A stretch of 64,000 nucleotides of DNA, from NCBI RefSeq assembly GCF_035994945.1, contig NZ_CP108677.1, positions 4,402,001 to 4,466,000 of the forward strand. Direction: 5' to 3'. Each line of letters starts with the position of its first letter. Position 1 is the stretch's first letter. The translations under genes and the position numbers were made by a program. A model generated the notes under the pieces. The model did not search any database, had not been told where the DNA came from, and worked only from the letters and a program-made list of their open reading frames with translations. Of this stretch, positions 38,643-47,148 are shown piece after piece. The stretch is from Streptomyces sp. NBC_01216 (GTDB lineage: Bacteria; Actinomycetota; Actinomycetes; Streptomycetales; Streptomycetaceae).

Positions 38643-39863
38643 TCAGCTCAGTCGCTCGATCACCATCGCCATGCCCTGCCCGCCGCCCACGCACATCGTC
38701 TCCAGGCCGAACTGCTTGTCGTGGAACTGCAGGCTGTTGATCAGCGTGCCCGTGATGCGGGCACCGGTCATGCCGAAGGGGTGGCCGACGGCGATCGCGC
38801 CGCCGTTGACGTTCACCTTGTCCAGATCCAGTCCCAGCTCCTGGTACGAGGGGATGACCTGCGCGGCGAACGCCTCGTTGATCTCCGCCAGATCGATGTC
38901 CCCGACGCCCAGCCCGGCGCGCCGCAGTGCCTGCTTCGACGCCTCGACCGGACCGAGGCCCATGATCTCGGGAGACAGGCCCGAGACGCCGGTCGAGACG
39001 ATGCGGGCGAGCGGCGTCAGACCCAGCTCGCGCGCCTTCGTGTCCGACATGATGACGAGCGCGGCGGCACCGTCGTTGAGCGGACAGCAGTTGCCCGCCG
39101 TCACCAGACCGTCGGGACGGAAGACCGGCTTGAGGCCCTGGACGCCCTCCAGGGTGACCCCCGCGCGCGGGCCGTCGTCCGCCGAGACGACCGTGCCGTC
39201 CGGCGTCGTCACCGGCGTGATCTCGCGCTCCCAGAAGCCGTTCTTGATGGCCTGCTCGGCGAGGTTCTGCGACCGTACGCCGAACTCGTCCATCTCCCGG
39301 CGCGAGATGCCCTTCAGGCGCGCCAGGTTCTCGGCCGTCTGCCCCATCGCGATGTACGCGTCCGGGACGACGCCGTCCTCGCGCGGGTCGTGCCAGGTGG
39401 AACCCTCGGACGCGGCGACGGCGGCCGTCCGGGCCTCCGCCTCGGCGAAGAACGGGTTGTGCGTGTCGGGCAGCGAGTCGGAGTTGCCCTTCGCGAAGCG
39501 GGAGACCATCTCGACACCGGCCGAGACGAAGACGTCGCCCTCTCCGGCCTTGATGGCGTGCAGCGCCATGCGGGAGGTCTGCAGGGAGGACGAGCAGTAG
39601 CGGGTGATCGTGCAGCCGGGCAGGTGGTCCATTCCCATCTGCACCGCCACGATGCGGCCCAGGTTGTTGCCCTGCTCGCCGCCCGGCAGACCGCACCCGA
39701 GCATCAGGTCGTCGATGTCCCGCGGGTCCAGCTCGGGAACCTTCGCGAGAGCGGCCTGGATGATGGTCGCGGTGAGGTCGTCGGGCCGCAGGTCCTTCAG
39801 GGAGCCCTTGAAGGCCCGGCCGATGGGGGAGCGGGCGGTCGAGACGATGACGGCTTCGGGCAT
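38643..39863 (-). CDS. Acetyl-CoA C-acyltransferase (thiolase)
   Basis: This enzyme cleaves 3-ketoacyl-CoA with CoA, or condenses two acetyl-CoA in the reverse reaction. The 406-residue protein has Cys90 in ITRYCSSSLQTS (acyl-enzyme nucleophile), NGGAIAVGHPFGMTG (His), and CVGGGQGMA (second Cys). CSSSLQT is closer to the degradative FadA type than to the biosynthetic PhaA type. The ATG at 39863 (MPEAVIVSTARSPIG) is the family start; 22 upstream in-frame residues are unlikely. A TetR-type palindrome lies upstream at 39969-39984. Confidence 0.96.
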   Translation of the reverse strand: MPEAVIVSTARSPIGRAFKGSLKDLRPDDLTATIIQAALAKVPELDPRDIDDLMLGCGLPGGEQGNNLGRIVAVQMGMDHLPGCTITRYCSSSLQTSRMALHAIKAGEGDVFVSAGVEMVSRFAKGNSDSLPDTHNPFFAEAEARTAAVAASEGSTWHDPREDGVVPDAYIAMGQTAENLARLKGISRREMDEFGVRSQNLAEQAIKNGFWEREITPVTTPDGTVVSADDGPRAGVTLEGVQGLKPVFRPDGLVTAGNCCPLNDGAAALVIMSDTKARELGLTPLARIVSTGVSGLSPEIMGLGPVEASKQALRRAGLGVGDIDLAEINEAFAAQVIPSYQELGLDLDKVNVNGGAIAVGHPFGMTGARITGTLINSLQFHDKQFGLETMCVGGGQGMAMVIERLS

Positions 39864-39968
39864 CACGGCTCCATGAGGGGTACGCGGTTCTGGCAGGACT
39901 GAAGGGGAAGTTACCTGTACGTATCGCATCGGTCACCGTGCAGACGGTGTGATGCCGGACTCTTTTCT

Positions 39969-39984
39969 AAGCGAGCGCTCACTT
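39969..39984. promoter_or_regulatory. TetR-type operator upstream of the thiolase
   Basis: AAGCGAGCGCTCACTT is a near-perfect 16-bp palindrome (one mismatched pair) centred on GAGCGCTC, 106 bp upstream of the thiolase start. The shape is typical of TetR-family fatty-acid regulators. From 39985 to 40096 no gene is visible. Confidence 0.6.
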
Positions 39985-40096
39985 TTCTCCTGGAGGACTC
40001 CTCCCCCTCCGGCCCCTCCCCGAACCCTCCGCGCCCCGAACCCTCGCCGGTCCGGGGCGCGGCACATCCCGCACCGGCGGCTCTGGGCGCCCCGTG

Positions 40097-40151
40097 AGCC
40101 GCCCGCTGCCCGGCGGGGGCCCGCCGGGCCCCCGCCGGGCAGCGGGCGGCT
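40097..40151 (-). terminator. Perfect 26-bp hairpin after the SGNH hydrolase
   Basis: Arms 40097-40122 and 40126-40151 are perfectly complementary with a 3-nt loop, 12 bp past the stop of the gene at 40164. It is the strongest stem in the window. Confidence 0.88.
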
Positions 40152-40163
40152 GGGTGCCCGCCC

Positions 40164-41183
40164 TCAGGGGCGGCGGGCGTCCGCCTGGGAATCGGCCGGC
40201 TCCGGTGCGGCCTCGGGCAGACGCCGCCGCCTGCGGTGCTTGAGCAGTGCCCAGGGGGCCCGGGCGCCCGTGACCTCCGTGCCCGCCTCCCGCACGGCCT
40301 CCGCCGCGGCCTTCGCCACCGGGAGCATGTCCTCGTGGCGGTCGGGCTCCAGCCGGTCCGTGCCCGGCCACACGCCCAGCGCCGCGCACAGCGTGGGCAG
40401 CACCGCCATCGCGGCCGTCGCGTACCCCTCCGCCGACGGGTGGAAGTTGTCCACCCCGAACATCTCCCGCGGGTTCGCCGCGAACTCCGGGCCCAGCAGA
40501 TCGCCCAGCGACACCGTCCGGCCGCCCTGCTCGACCACCACGATCGTCTGCGCCGCCGCCAGCTGCCGCGACACCCGCCGGGCCAGCCAGCGCAACGGCT
40601 GGTACACCGGCTCGATCGTGCCCAGGTCCGGGCAGGTGCCGACGATCACCTCCGCGCCCGCCGTCCGCAGCCGCCGCACCGCCGCCGCGAGAGACCGCAC
40701 GGACTCCGTCGGCGGCATCCGGTGCGTCACGTCGTTCGCCCCGATCATGATCACGCAGACGTCCGGCGGTCCCGCCGGCGTCGCCAGCAGCAGGGAGACC
40801 TGGCGCTCCAGGTCGTCCGAGCGGGCTCCCGGCAGCGCCACGTTCCGCAGCACCACCGGACGCTCCGCCACCGCCGCCAGCCCCGAGGCCAGCAGTGCGC
40901 CCGGTGTCTGGCCCGCCCGGCGGACCCCCTGGCCCGCCGCCGTCGAATCACCCAGAAGGGCCAGCCGCAGCGGGACGGAGGCGGGGTCCGAGGACGCGAA
41001 CGAGCGCCCGTAGAGCCCGTCGGCCCCGGGAGGCAGCGGCGCGACCCCGCCGCCGACCGACCTCTTCGCCAGCTGGACCTCGGCCAGCAGGACGCCGACG
41101 GCCGCCACTCCCAGCAGCCCGATGCTCCCGCCGCCGAACGCGGCACCCGCCGCGATCCGCCGTGCCACCCTCGCCCTCGACAT
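40164..41183 (-). CDS. SGNH/GDSL hydrolase, membrane-anchored
   Basis: The 339-residue protein has an N-terminal membrane helix (AAFGGGSIGLLGVAAVGVLL) that probably tethers it outside, then an SGNH esterase fold: block I LALLGDSTAAGQG (Ser), block III MIGANDVTH (Asn), block V NFHPSAEGY (Asp/His). The oxyanion Gly is also present. The last 60 residues are basic and charged (LLKHRRRRRLPE). The substrate is unknown; exported lipid or carbohydrate esterase is typical. ATG 41183 has GGAGG 11 bases upstream. Divergent from cbs. Confidence 0.93.
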   Translation of the reverse strand: MSRARVARRIAAGAAFGGGSIGLLGVAAVGVLLAEVQLAKRSVGGGVAPLPPGADGLYGRSFASSDPASVPLRLALLGDSTAAGQGVRRAGQTPGALLASGLAAVAERPVVLRNVALPGARSDDLERQVSLLLATPAGPPDVCVIMIGANDVTHRMPPTESVRSLAAAVRRLRTAGAEVIVGTCPDLGTIEPVYQPLRWLARRVSRQLAAAQTIVVVEQGGRTVSLGDLLGPEFAANPREMFGVDNFHPSAEGYATAAMAVLPTLCAALGVWPGTDRLEPDRHEDMLPVAKAAAEAVREAGTEVTGARAPWALLKHRRRRRLPEAAPEPADSQADARRP

Positions 41184-41287
41184 GGGGGCAGTCACCTCCT
41201 TCACGCTGTTCAGGATGTAACTGCCCCGTAACCGGCTCCGACTACGCATACGCTGGCTCCACCATTACGGAGACCCCGGAGATTACG

Positions 41288-42685
41288 GTGCAATTCCACG
41301 ACTCGATGATCAGCCTCGTCGGCAACACCCCGCTGGTGAAGCTCAACAGCGTCACAACGGGCATTCAGGCAACCGTCCTGGCCAAGGTCGAGTACTTCAA
41401 CCCGGGCGGCTCGGTCAAGGACCGCATCGCCATCCGCATGATCGAGGCCGCCGAAGAGAGCGGCGCGCTCAAGCCCGGCGGCACGATCGTCGAGCCGACG
41501 TCCGGCAACACCGGCGTCGGTCTCGCCATCGTGGCCCAGCAGAAGGGCTACAAGTGCATCTTCGTCTGCCCCGACAAGGTGTCCACGGACAAGATCAACG
41601 TGCTGCGGGCGTACGGCGCCGAGGTCGTCGTCTGCCCCACCGCCGTCGACCCCGAGCACCCCGACTCGTACTACAACGTCTCGGACCGACTCGTCCGTGA
41701 GACCCCGGGAGCCTGGAAGCCCGACCAGTACTCGAACCCGAACAACCCGCGCTCGCACTACGAGACCACCGGTCCCGAACTGTGGGAGCAGACCGACGGG
41801 AAGATCACCCATTTCGTCGCGGGCGTCGGTACCGGCGGCACCATCTCGGGCACCGGCAAGTACCTGAAGGAGGCCAGTGGCGGCCGTGTCGAGGTCGTCG
41901 GCGCGGACCCCGAGGGCTCGGTCTACTCAGGCGGCTCCGGCCGTCCGTACCTGGTCGAGGGTGTCGGTGAGGACTTCTGGCCCACCGCCTACGACGCGAC
42001 GGTCACCGACCGCATCGTCGCCGTGTCCGACAAGGACTCCTTCCAGATGACCCGCCGCCTCGCCAAGGAGGAGGGCCTCCTGGTGGGCGGCTCCTGCGGC
42101 ATGGCGGTCGTCGCCGCGCTCGAGGTCGCCAAGGACCTCGGGCCCGACGACGTCGTGGTCGTCCTGCTCCCGGACTCGGGCCGCGGCTACCTCTCCAAGA
42201 TCTTCAACGACGAGTGGATGGCGGACTACGGCTTCCTGGAGGACACCGACTCCGCCACCGTCGCCGACGTGCTGCGCCACAAGTCCGGCGGCCTTCCCTC
42301 GCTGGTCCACATGCACCCCGAGGAGACGGTCGGCCAGGCCATCGAGGTGCTGCGCGAGTACGGCGTCTCGCAGATGCCCATCGTCAAGCCCGGCGCCGGT
42401 CACCCCGACGTCATGGCCGCCGAGGTCGTCGGCTCCGTCGTCGAGCGCGAGCTCCTCGACGCGCTGTTCACCAAGCGCGCCTCCCTGGAGGACCCGCTGG
42501 AGCGTCACATGAGCGCCCCGCTCCCGCAGGTCGGCTCCGGCGAGCCGGTCGCGGACCTGATGACCGTGCTCGGCGCGGCGGACGCCGCGATCGTGCTGGT
42601 GGAGGGCAAGCCGACCGGTGTCGTCAGCCGCCAGGACCTGCTCGCCTTCCTCGCGAACGGCGGCGTCAAGCACCCCGTGAAGTAG
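41288..42685 (+). CDS. cbs: Cystathionine beta-synthase
   Basis: This PLP enzyme condenses L-serine and homocysteine to cystathionine in reverse transsulfuration. The 465-residue protein has the PLP Lys44 in GGSVKDR, the substrate loop EPTSGNTGVGLA, the phosphate cup GVGTGGTISGTG, and PDSGRGYLSKIFND before two C-terminal CBS modules (LPSLVHMHPEETVGQAIEVL and HMSAPLPQVGSGEPVADLMT). The CBS pair would bind a regulatory nucleotide. GTG 41288 has GGAG six bases upstream. Two strong hairpins lie after it. Confidence 0.96.
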   Translation: MQFHDSMISLVGNTPLVKLNSVTTGIQATVLAKVEYFNPGGSVKDRIAIRMIEAAEESGALKPGGTIVEPTSGNTGVGLAIVAQQKGYKCIFVCPDKVSTDKINVLRAYGAEVVVCPTAVDPEHPDSYYNVSDRLVRETPGAWKPDQYSNPNNPRSHYETTGPELWEQTDGKITHFVAGVGTGGTISGTGKYLKEASGGRVEVVGADPEGSVYSGGSGRPYLVEGVGEDFWPTAYDATVTDRIVAVSDKDSFQMTRRLAKEEGLLVGGSCGMAVVAALEVAKDLGPDDVVVVLLPDSGRGYLSKIFNDEWMADYGFLEDTDSATVADVLRHKSGGLPSLVHMHPEETVGQAIEVLREYGVSQMPIVKPGAGHPDVMAAEVVGSVVERELLDALFTKRASLEDPLERHMSAPLPQVGSGEPVADLMTVLGAADAAIVLVEGKPTGVVSRQDLLAFLANGGVKHPVK

Positions 42686-42870
42686 CGGTTCGCCGCTCGC
42701 GCGGGTGTTCGCGAAACCGGTACGAGGGCGACACGTACCCGCAGCACCCGCTTAACACGCGTCCGGCACATTGGTGGATGTCGGCGTCAAGGACAACGGA
42801 GCGGCTCCCGGACCTCCTGACGACGCCGCGGACGCGGCGGCCGGCCCTGACCCGGGCCCGTGTCCCTCGC

Positions 42871-42919
42871 GGGGACCGCCGTCGTCCCGCCCCCCAGTGA
42901 TGGGGGTGCGGCGGTCCCC
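42871..42919. terminator. Nested terminator hairpin
   Basis: An 11-bp outer stem (42871-42881 with 42909-42919) encloses CCCCCA/TGGGGG (42891-42906). First of two between convergent cbs and the gene at 42997. From 42686 to 42870 I see no gene. Confidence 0.7.
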
Positions 42920-42930
42920 GCCATACCTCC

Positions 42931-42979
42931 CCCGAGGGCCGGGTCCTCCTGGTGAAGCCGGCGGGACCCGGCCCTCGGG
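42931..42979. terminator. Bidirectional terminator
   Basis: A perfect 16-bp inverted repeat (42931-42946 with 42964-42979) and a 17-nt loop, 18 bp from the stop of the convergent gene at 42997. Confidence 0.82.
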
Positions 42980-42996
42980 GCACGCCGTACCCGCGG

Positions 42997-43431
42997 TCAG
43001 AAGGCGTCTTCCCGGGCCTCTCGGCCCTCGGTGCGACCGGGTAGGCGGTCGCGGAGGGCGTGGAGGGCGTTCACGCCGACGATGCCCGTCCAGGCGACGA
43101 GCAGCCCCGGGAGGTGCGCCTCGGACGCCGCGATCGCCGACAGCGGGACGGCCAGGACCAGCGAGACGATCCCGAAGCCGAAACGTTCCCCGAAGCCCTC
43201 GATCCGACCGCTGGACGGCGAGCGGCCGTCCCGGGCCGACGCGGTCCGGGACTCGGCCAGACGGCGGCGGACCCGGCGGTCGACCGCGGAGTCGAGGCTT
43301 TCCTCGAACCTGGCGAGGAAGGACTCGATCAGCGCGGTCTCGTACTCCGTGCCCAGCTCCCGGCGGACCCGCAGGGTGGCGTCGAGCCCGGTCCTGAGTT
43401 CTTCGTGACGGGTGGGGTCGTGGGAATCCAT
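42997..43431 (-). CDS. Conserved membrane protein
   Basis: The 144-residue protein has an N-terminal helical region of about 70 residues with many Arg/Glu (LRTGLDATLRVRRELG, ALIESFLARFEESLDSAVDR) and two hydrophobic segments (FGFGIVSLVLAVPLSAIAA and LPGLLVAWTGIVGVNALHAL) before a basic tail. I do not recognise a named domain. The ATG at 43429-43431 was chosen because the frame upstream continues into the RpiR gene region. It is divergent from the RpiR-family regulator. Confidence 0.82.
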   Translation of the reverse strand: MDSHDPTRHEELRTGLDATLRVRRELGTEYETALIESFLARFEESLDSAVDRRVRRRLAESRTASARDGRSPSSGRIEGFGERFGFGIVSLVLAVPLSAIAASEAHLPGLLVAWTGIVGVNALHALRDRLPGRTEGREAREDAF

Positions 43432-43497
43432 GGGCGCCACCGTACGGAGAGCACCGGCTTCCGTCAGTGGGGACAACCCCCGGTTCTTCTTGCTCTG

Positions 43498-43515
43498 CTG
43501 CATATCCTCATGCAG
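43498..43515. promoter_or_regulatory. Inverted repeat upstream of the RpiR regulator
   Basis: CTGCAT-N6-ATGCAG, a perfect 6-bp inverted repeat that overlaps a possible TATCCT -10 box, 37 bp before the regulator start. It fits an autoregulatory operator. Confidence 0.5.
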
Positions 43516-43551
43516 AGTTCGGGGTGGATGAATAGCAGGAAGGGGGACGGC

Positions 43552-44391
43552 GTGAGCGACAGCCCGGCCGGACGGCTGCAGGTGCTCTTCGAAGGGCATC
43601 GGCTGACACCGACGCAGCGGCGGATCGCGCACTGCATGGTGCGCCGAGCCGCCGACGTCCCGTTCCTGTCCAGCGTGGAGCTGGCCGAGCTCGCCGGGGT
43701 GAGCCAGCCGTCCGTCACGCGTTTCGCCGTCGCGCTCGGCTTCGACGGGTACCCCGCGCTCCGCCGTCATCTGCGCGAGGTCGCGCCGGCCGAGCGGAAG
43801 GCCGAGGAGCGCGCGGAGCACAACGAGTACCAGCAGGCCGTCCTCGCCGAGATCGAGAACCTGCGCCATCTCGCCGGGCTGCTAGCCGACCCCGAGCCCG
43901 TCGCACGCGCCGGGCGACTGCTCGCCGCGTCCCGGCCGCTGCCGGTGCTCGGACTGCGCGCCGCGTCGTCCCAGGCGCGCGGGTTCGCCTACTTCGCGGC
44001 CAAGGTCCACCCCGACGTCCGCCTCCTCGACGAGGGCGGCTCGATGCTCACCGACCGGATCGACGCGGCCGTGCGGGCCGGGTCCACGGCCCTGCTCTGC
44101 TTCGCGCTGCCCCGCCACCCCCGGGAGGTCGTGGAGGCGCTGGAGCACGCGCGTGGCATCGGACTGACCGTGGTGACGGTCGCCGAATCGGCCTTCGCCC
44201 CCGTCGCCGCCCACAGCGACCTGCTCATCCCGGCCGCCGTCGGCACCGGCCTCGCCTTCGACACGGCCTGTGCGCCGATGCTGCTCGGGCGGGTCCTGCT
44301 GGAGGCGATGGCGGACGAACTGCCGGACGCCCAGGCGCGGCTGGAGGAGTTCGACACCAAGGCGGCGGCGCGGGGTCTGTTCGTGGAATGA
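43552..44391 (+). CDS. MurR/RpiR-family transcriptional regulator
   Basis: The 279-residue protein has an N-terminal HTH (LTPTQRRIAHCMVRRAADVP, VELAELAGVSQPSVTRFAVA) and a C-terminal SIS sugar-phosphate-binding domain (VLGLRAASSQARGFAYFAAK, LLCFALPRHPREVVEAL). RpiR regulators usually sense phosphosugars, although some control amino-acid breakdown. The GTG at 43552 follows a GGGGG-acggc stretch; ATG 43528 is an alternative eight codons upstream. It lies beside the roadblock operon on the opposite strand. Its target may be itself or the nearby operons. Confidence 0.92.
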   Translation: MSDSPAGRLQVLFEGHRLTPTQRRIAHCMVRRAADVPFLSSVELAELAGVSQPSVTRFAVALGFDGYPALRRHLREVAPAERKAEERAEHNEYQQAVLAEIENLRHLAGLLADPEPVARAGRLLAASRPLPVLGLRAASSQARGFAYFAAKVHPDVRLLDEGGSMLTDRIDAAVRAGSTALLCFALPRHPREVVEALEHARGIGLTVVTVAESAFAPVAAHSDLLIPAAVGTGLAFDTACAPMLLGRVLLEAMADELPDAQARLEEFDTKAAARGLFVE

Positions 44392-44407
44392 CCCCGCGGA
44401 CGCCGGC

Positions 44408-44779
44408 TCAGATGTCCAGCTCGGCCTCGATCTTCCTCAGCTGGTGACGGGCCATGGCGAGGTTCGCCCGGTCCTTGCTCAGCGCCAGGTAGAGGAACAG
44501 GCCGTTGGTGCCCCGGCCCTTGAGCAGGCGGATCAGGTGGTACTGGCCGCTGAGCGTGATGAGGATGTCCTCGATGTCGTCGTTCAGGCCGAGCATCTCC
44601 ATCGTCCGGACCTTGGCGCGGACCACGTCCGTGTTGCCCGCCGCCGCGACGTTGAGGTCGAGATCCTTGCTCCCCCCGATCGTGCCCAGGGCCATGCCGC
44701 TGGTGTAGTCGACCAGGGCGGCGCCGATGGCGCCTTCGATCGTGGCGGCTTCCTTCAAGGACGTCTCGGTGTTCGCCAT
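44408..44779 (-). CDS. Roadblock/LC7-like protein (rb3)
   Basis: The 123-residue protein has the roadblock-type pattern: EGAIGAALVDYTSGMALGTI, EDILITLSGQYHLIRLLKG, and NLAMARHQLRKIEAEL. It is clearly paralogous to the product at 46035-46442 in all three segments. Roadblock proteins act as GTPase regulators or scaffolds (MglB, CvnB). AAGGAAG precedes the ATG by nine bases. It is the last gene of the operon, 66 bp after the gene at 44846-45238. Confidence 0.82.
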   Translation of the reverse strand: MANTETSLKEAATIEGAIGAALVDYTSGMALGTIGGSKDLDLNVAAAGNTDVVRAKVRTMEMLGLNDDIEDILITLSGQYHLIRLLKGRGTNGLFLYLALSKDRANLAMARHQLRKIEAELDI

Positions 44780-44845
44780 GGGTGTCGCACTTCCTTTTCG
44801 TGTTCGTCTTCTGTGGTGTGTTCGTACGGGTGGTCTTGTCGGGGA

Positions 44846-45238
44846 TCAGGGCAGGTCTTTGCGTTCCAGTGCCTCGTCGACGAGTTCCCCTATCCGGGCG
44901 CTGGAACGGCGTGCCTCCAGGTGGAGCCGCCCCACGTTGATGCGAGGTTCCGCGAGGAGCGTGAGGACCGCAGAGCCACCCGCGGCGTAGGTGGCGACAT
45001 AGCCGTGGTCGCCGCGGACGAGCAGTTCGCGGAAGCCGCCCTGCCCGGTGGAGTCGGTCAGCCGCAGTGCCACGCCCAGGGCCGCCGCCGTCAGTGCCGC
45101 CACGCTCTCCGCCTCGCCGTCGACCGTGTCCTGGGCGAGCACCAGGCCGTCGGCGCTCGCCGCGAGGGCTCCGGTGAGCTGGGGCAGCCGGGCGCGCAGC
45201 CGTCTCAGCTCACCGAGCACCTCGGCTTCTGCGGTCAT
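44846..45238 (-). CDS. Roadblock/LC7 domain protein (rb2)
   Basis: The 130-residue protein is the most typical roadblock protein here: ALAASADGLVLAQDT in the first strand pair, VAALTAAALGVALRLTDSTG helix, and YVATYAAGGSAVLTLLAEPR. It resembles MglB and conservon CvnB, regulators of small Ras-like GTPases. GAGGAG sits upstream of the ATG at 45238; a GTG at 45283 overlaps the upstream stop (GTGA) and would make the protein 15 residues longer and directly coupled. The start is therefore uncertain. Confidence 0.88.
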   Translation of the reverse strand: MTAEAEVLGELRRLRARLPQLTGALAASADGLVLAQDTVDGEAESVAALTAAALGVALRLTDSTGQGGFRELLVRGDHGYVATYAAGGSAVLTLLAEPRINVGRLHLEARRSSARIGELVDEALERKDLP

Positions 45239-45279
45239 CAACTGTCTCCTCTCGGCGCGCATGCGCAGGGCACGCCTCA

Positions 45280-46038
45280 TCACAGACTTGCCTCCAGGGC
45301 GTCACGGAGCCGGCGCAGCAGGGCGATGTCCGGGTCGGCCGTCATCTCGCCGACCCAGGGCGGCAGGGTCGGCACGGGTTCCGGTAGCGGGTCCAGCGGG
45401 GTCACGACGAGTCCGGCGGCTGCGAGGCGCCGGACGTCGAGCAGGGTGTGGAAGGCCGGCCGGCCGAGCAGCCGGGCGATGTCCGCCGGAGTCCGGGTGC
45501 CGTCGGCGACGGACAGCAGGGAGCGCTGACGCGCGCTCACGGTCTGGCCGGGGGCGGCCGGGCGCGGGAGGACCGGGGCGCCGTCCACGGACGCGTACGG
45601 CCAGACCTGGTCGAGCAGCTCACGGCGGCGTACGGTCTCGCGCTCGACGGCCTCGGTGGAGACCGGCCGCACCGAGCCGAACCAGTGGCCGACCCCGTAG
45701 CGGAAGCGGGTCGGCCCGCTGCCGGGCGCGAGGGCGAAGAAGGCGGCGTCGAACACGGCTCCGAGATGGCAGATCTCCAGCTCGCCGCCGTGCAGCCGGC
45801 CGCTGTCGACGAGGAACCGGCCGACCGCCCGACTGGCCCCGGCCCGGTCCACGGCCTCGTCCCAGCGCTCCCGGGGCAGCCGCCCGCCGGTGGTCAGCAA
45901 CACGTCGAGACCGGGCGCGGCGGGGCTCTCGGCGTGGACCACCCGTCCGTCGACGAGGTACAGCGTGCCGTGGTCGCGCAGCAGGGCCCCGGTGGCGCGT
46001 TCCTCGGCCAGCCGGACGAGCATGGGGGAAACGGTCAT
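45280..46038 (-). CDS. DUF4388-type protein with winged-helix-like C-terminus
   Basis: The 252-residue protein begins with a DUF4388/PATAN-like module (ERATGALLRDHGTLYLVDGR then VVHAESP and LLTTGGRLPRERW), seen in bacterial signal proteins that recruit partners. The C-terminal half (SARQRSLLSVADGTRTPADI then ARLLGRPAFHTLLDVRRL) looks like a small winged helix. Its start overlaps the stop of the gene upstream (ATGA) and its stop abuts the next start. It is the central protein of the roadblock operon. Confidence 0.8.
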   Translation of the reverse strand: MTVSPMLVRLAEERATGALLRDHGTLYLVDGRVVHAESPAAPGLDVLLTTGGRLPRERWDEAVDRAGASRAVGRFLVDSGRLHGGELEICHLGAVFDAAFFALAPGSGPTRFRYGVGHWFGSVRPVSTEAVERETVRRRELLDQVWPYASVDGAPVLPRPAAPGQTVSARQRSLLSVADGTRTPADIARLLGRPAFHTLLDVRRLAAAGLVVTPLDPLPEPVPTLPPWVGEMTADPDIALLRRLRDALEASL

Positions 46039-46442
46039 CCGAGAACCAGTCTCTCGGCCAGGTCGCGCAGCCGTATCCGGGCCAGCGCCAGGTTCCCCGT
46101 CTCGCGGTCGAGCCACAGGTGCAGGAAGACGCTGCTGTCGAAGGCCGTCTCCACGAAGCGCAGCACGTGGTAGCCGCCGCGGCAGGTGACGATCAGGTCC
46201 TCGACCGGCGGGCCCTTGGGTAACTCCGCCGCGCCCTGCGGGCCCTCGCCGGCGGCGAAGGAGTCGTACTCCGCTGCCGCGCGGGCCAGTTCGGCCGTCT
46301 CGGCGGCGGTGGTCTCGTGGTCGCCGACCGGCGAGTCGCCTGCCGTGCCGAGCGCGAGGCCGCTGGTCCAGTCGACCAGGGAGGCCCCGAGCGCGCCCGG
46401 CAGGGTCATCGCCTCCATCAGGCACTCGTCGATTCCGGGCAC
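46035..46442 (-). CDS. Roadblock/LC7-like protein (rb1)
   Basis: The 135-residue protein is the first gene of the operon. It has TLPGALGASLVDWTSGLALG, an acidic insert, EDLIVTCRGGYHVLRFVETA, and NLALARIRLRDLAERLVLG, closely matching the gene at 44408. The insert of about 20 acidic and Ala residues is the main difference. It starts at a GTG with GGAGG nine bases upstream. The upstream 200 bp (46443-46642) holds no gene. Confidence 0.82.
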   Translation of the reverse strand: MPGIDECLMEAMTLPGALGASLVDWTSGLALGTAGDSPVGDHETTAAETAELARAAAEYDSFAAGEGPQGAAELPKGPPVEDLIVTCRGGYHVLRFVETAFDSSVFLHLWLDRETGNLALARIRLRDLAERLVLG

Positions 46443-46642
46443 GCGGGTTCCCCTCCCGATGCGGCGTGCGGGTGTACGGCAGTGACGGAGACGTTACTCA
46501 ACGTTCCTGCCGTGGGGAGGAGTTCTGGCATTTTCCATCGGAACATGCCTCAGGCTGATTGAATGCGCTCCGCTTCTGAGCGGAGTCGCCCGCGCGCGCC
46601 CCGCGCGCCGGGTCCCGCGCCGTGCTCCGCGCCCCCGTAGGG

Positions 46643-47107
46643 TCAGCCGTGGCGCTGCACCGCGACCGCGACGTCCGCCAGGTCCCGGGCCACCGCCCTG
46701 CGGACCGCCCGCGACCCGAGGTCGCCGAGCAGCCGGGCGAGCAGGCCGGACGCAGCGCCGCCGGCGGGGGTCGCCGAGAAGGTCATTCGTACCATCGTCG
46801 CGCCCGGCCCCGCGGGCCGGAGGGTGAACTCCGTCACGTAGTGCATGCCGTGCGAGTCCGCCTCGACGACATACCGGTCCGGCGGCTCGCTCACCGTCAC
46901 GCGCATCTCCTCGGTGGCCTCCCGGCCCAGCATCCGCCGGGTCTCGCGCCAGCGGGTGCCGACCCCGAAGCCGCCCTCGGTGAGCACCTCGACGCGGTCG
47001 ACCCCGCCGAGGACCCGTTCCAGGCCCTTCAGATCGGTCAGTGTCTCCCACACCGGCCCGGGGGTGGCCTCGATCCGGCGCTCGACGACGACGTTCTTGG
47101 TGGTCAT
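46643..47107 (-). CDS. SRPBCC (START/Bet v1-like) family protein
   Basis: The 154-residue protein has the SRPBCC layout: an N-terminal strand NVVVERRIEATPGPVWETLT, a helix, the central beta sheet, and a C-terminal helix LLARLLGDLGSRAVRRAVAR. It is similar to polyketide cyclase/dehydrase-type small-molecule binding proteins. The ligand is unknown. The ATG at 47107 lies 42 bp after the decarboxylase stop, so both could be one transcript. Confidence 0.88.
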   Translation of the reverse strand: MTTKNVVVERRIEATPGPVWETLTDLKGLERVLGGVDRVEVLTEGGFGVGTRWRETRRMLGREATEEMRVTVSEPPDRYVVEADSHGMHYVTEFTLRPAGPGATMVRMTFSATPAGGAASGLLARLLGDLGSRAVRRAVARDLADVAVAVQRHG

Positions 47108-47148
47108 GGGGTCATCGAACCACCGGGATGGCACTCGCGCCCCCGGTA

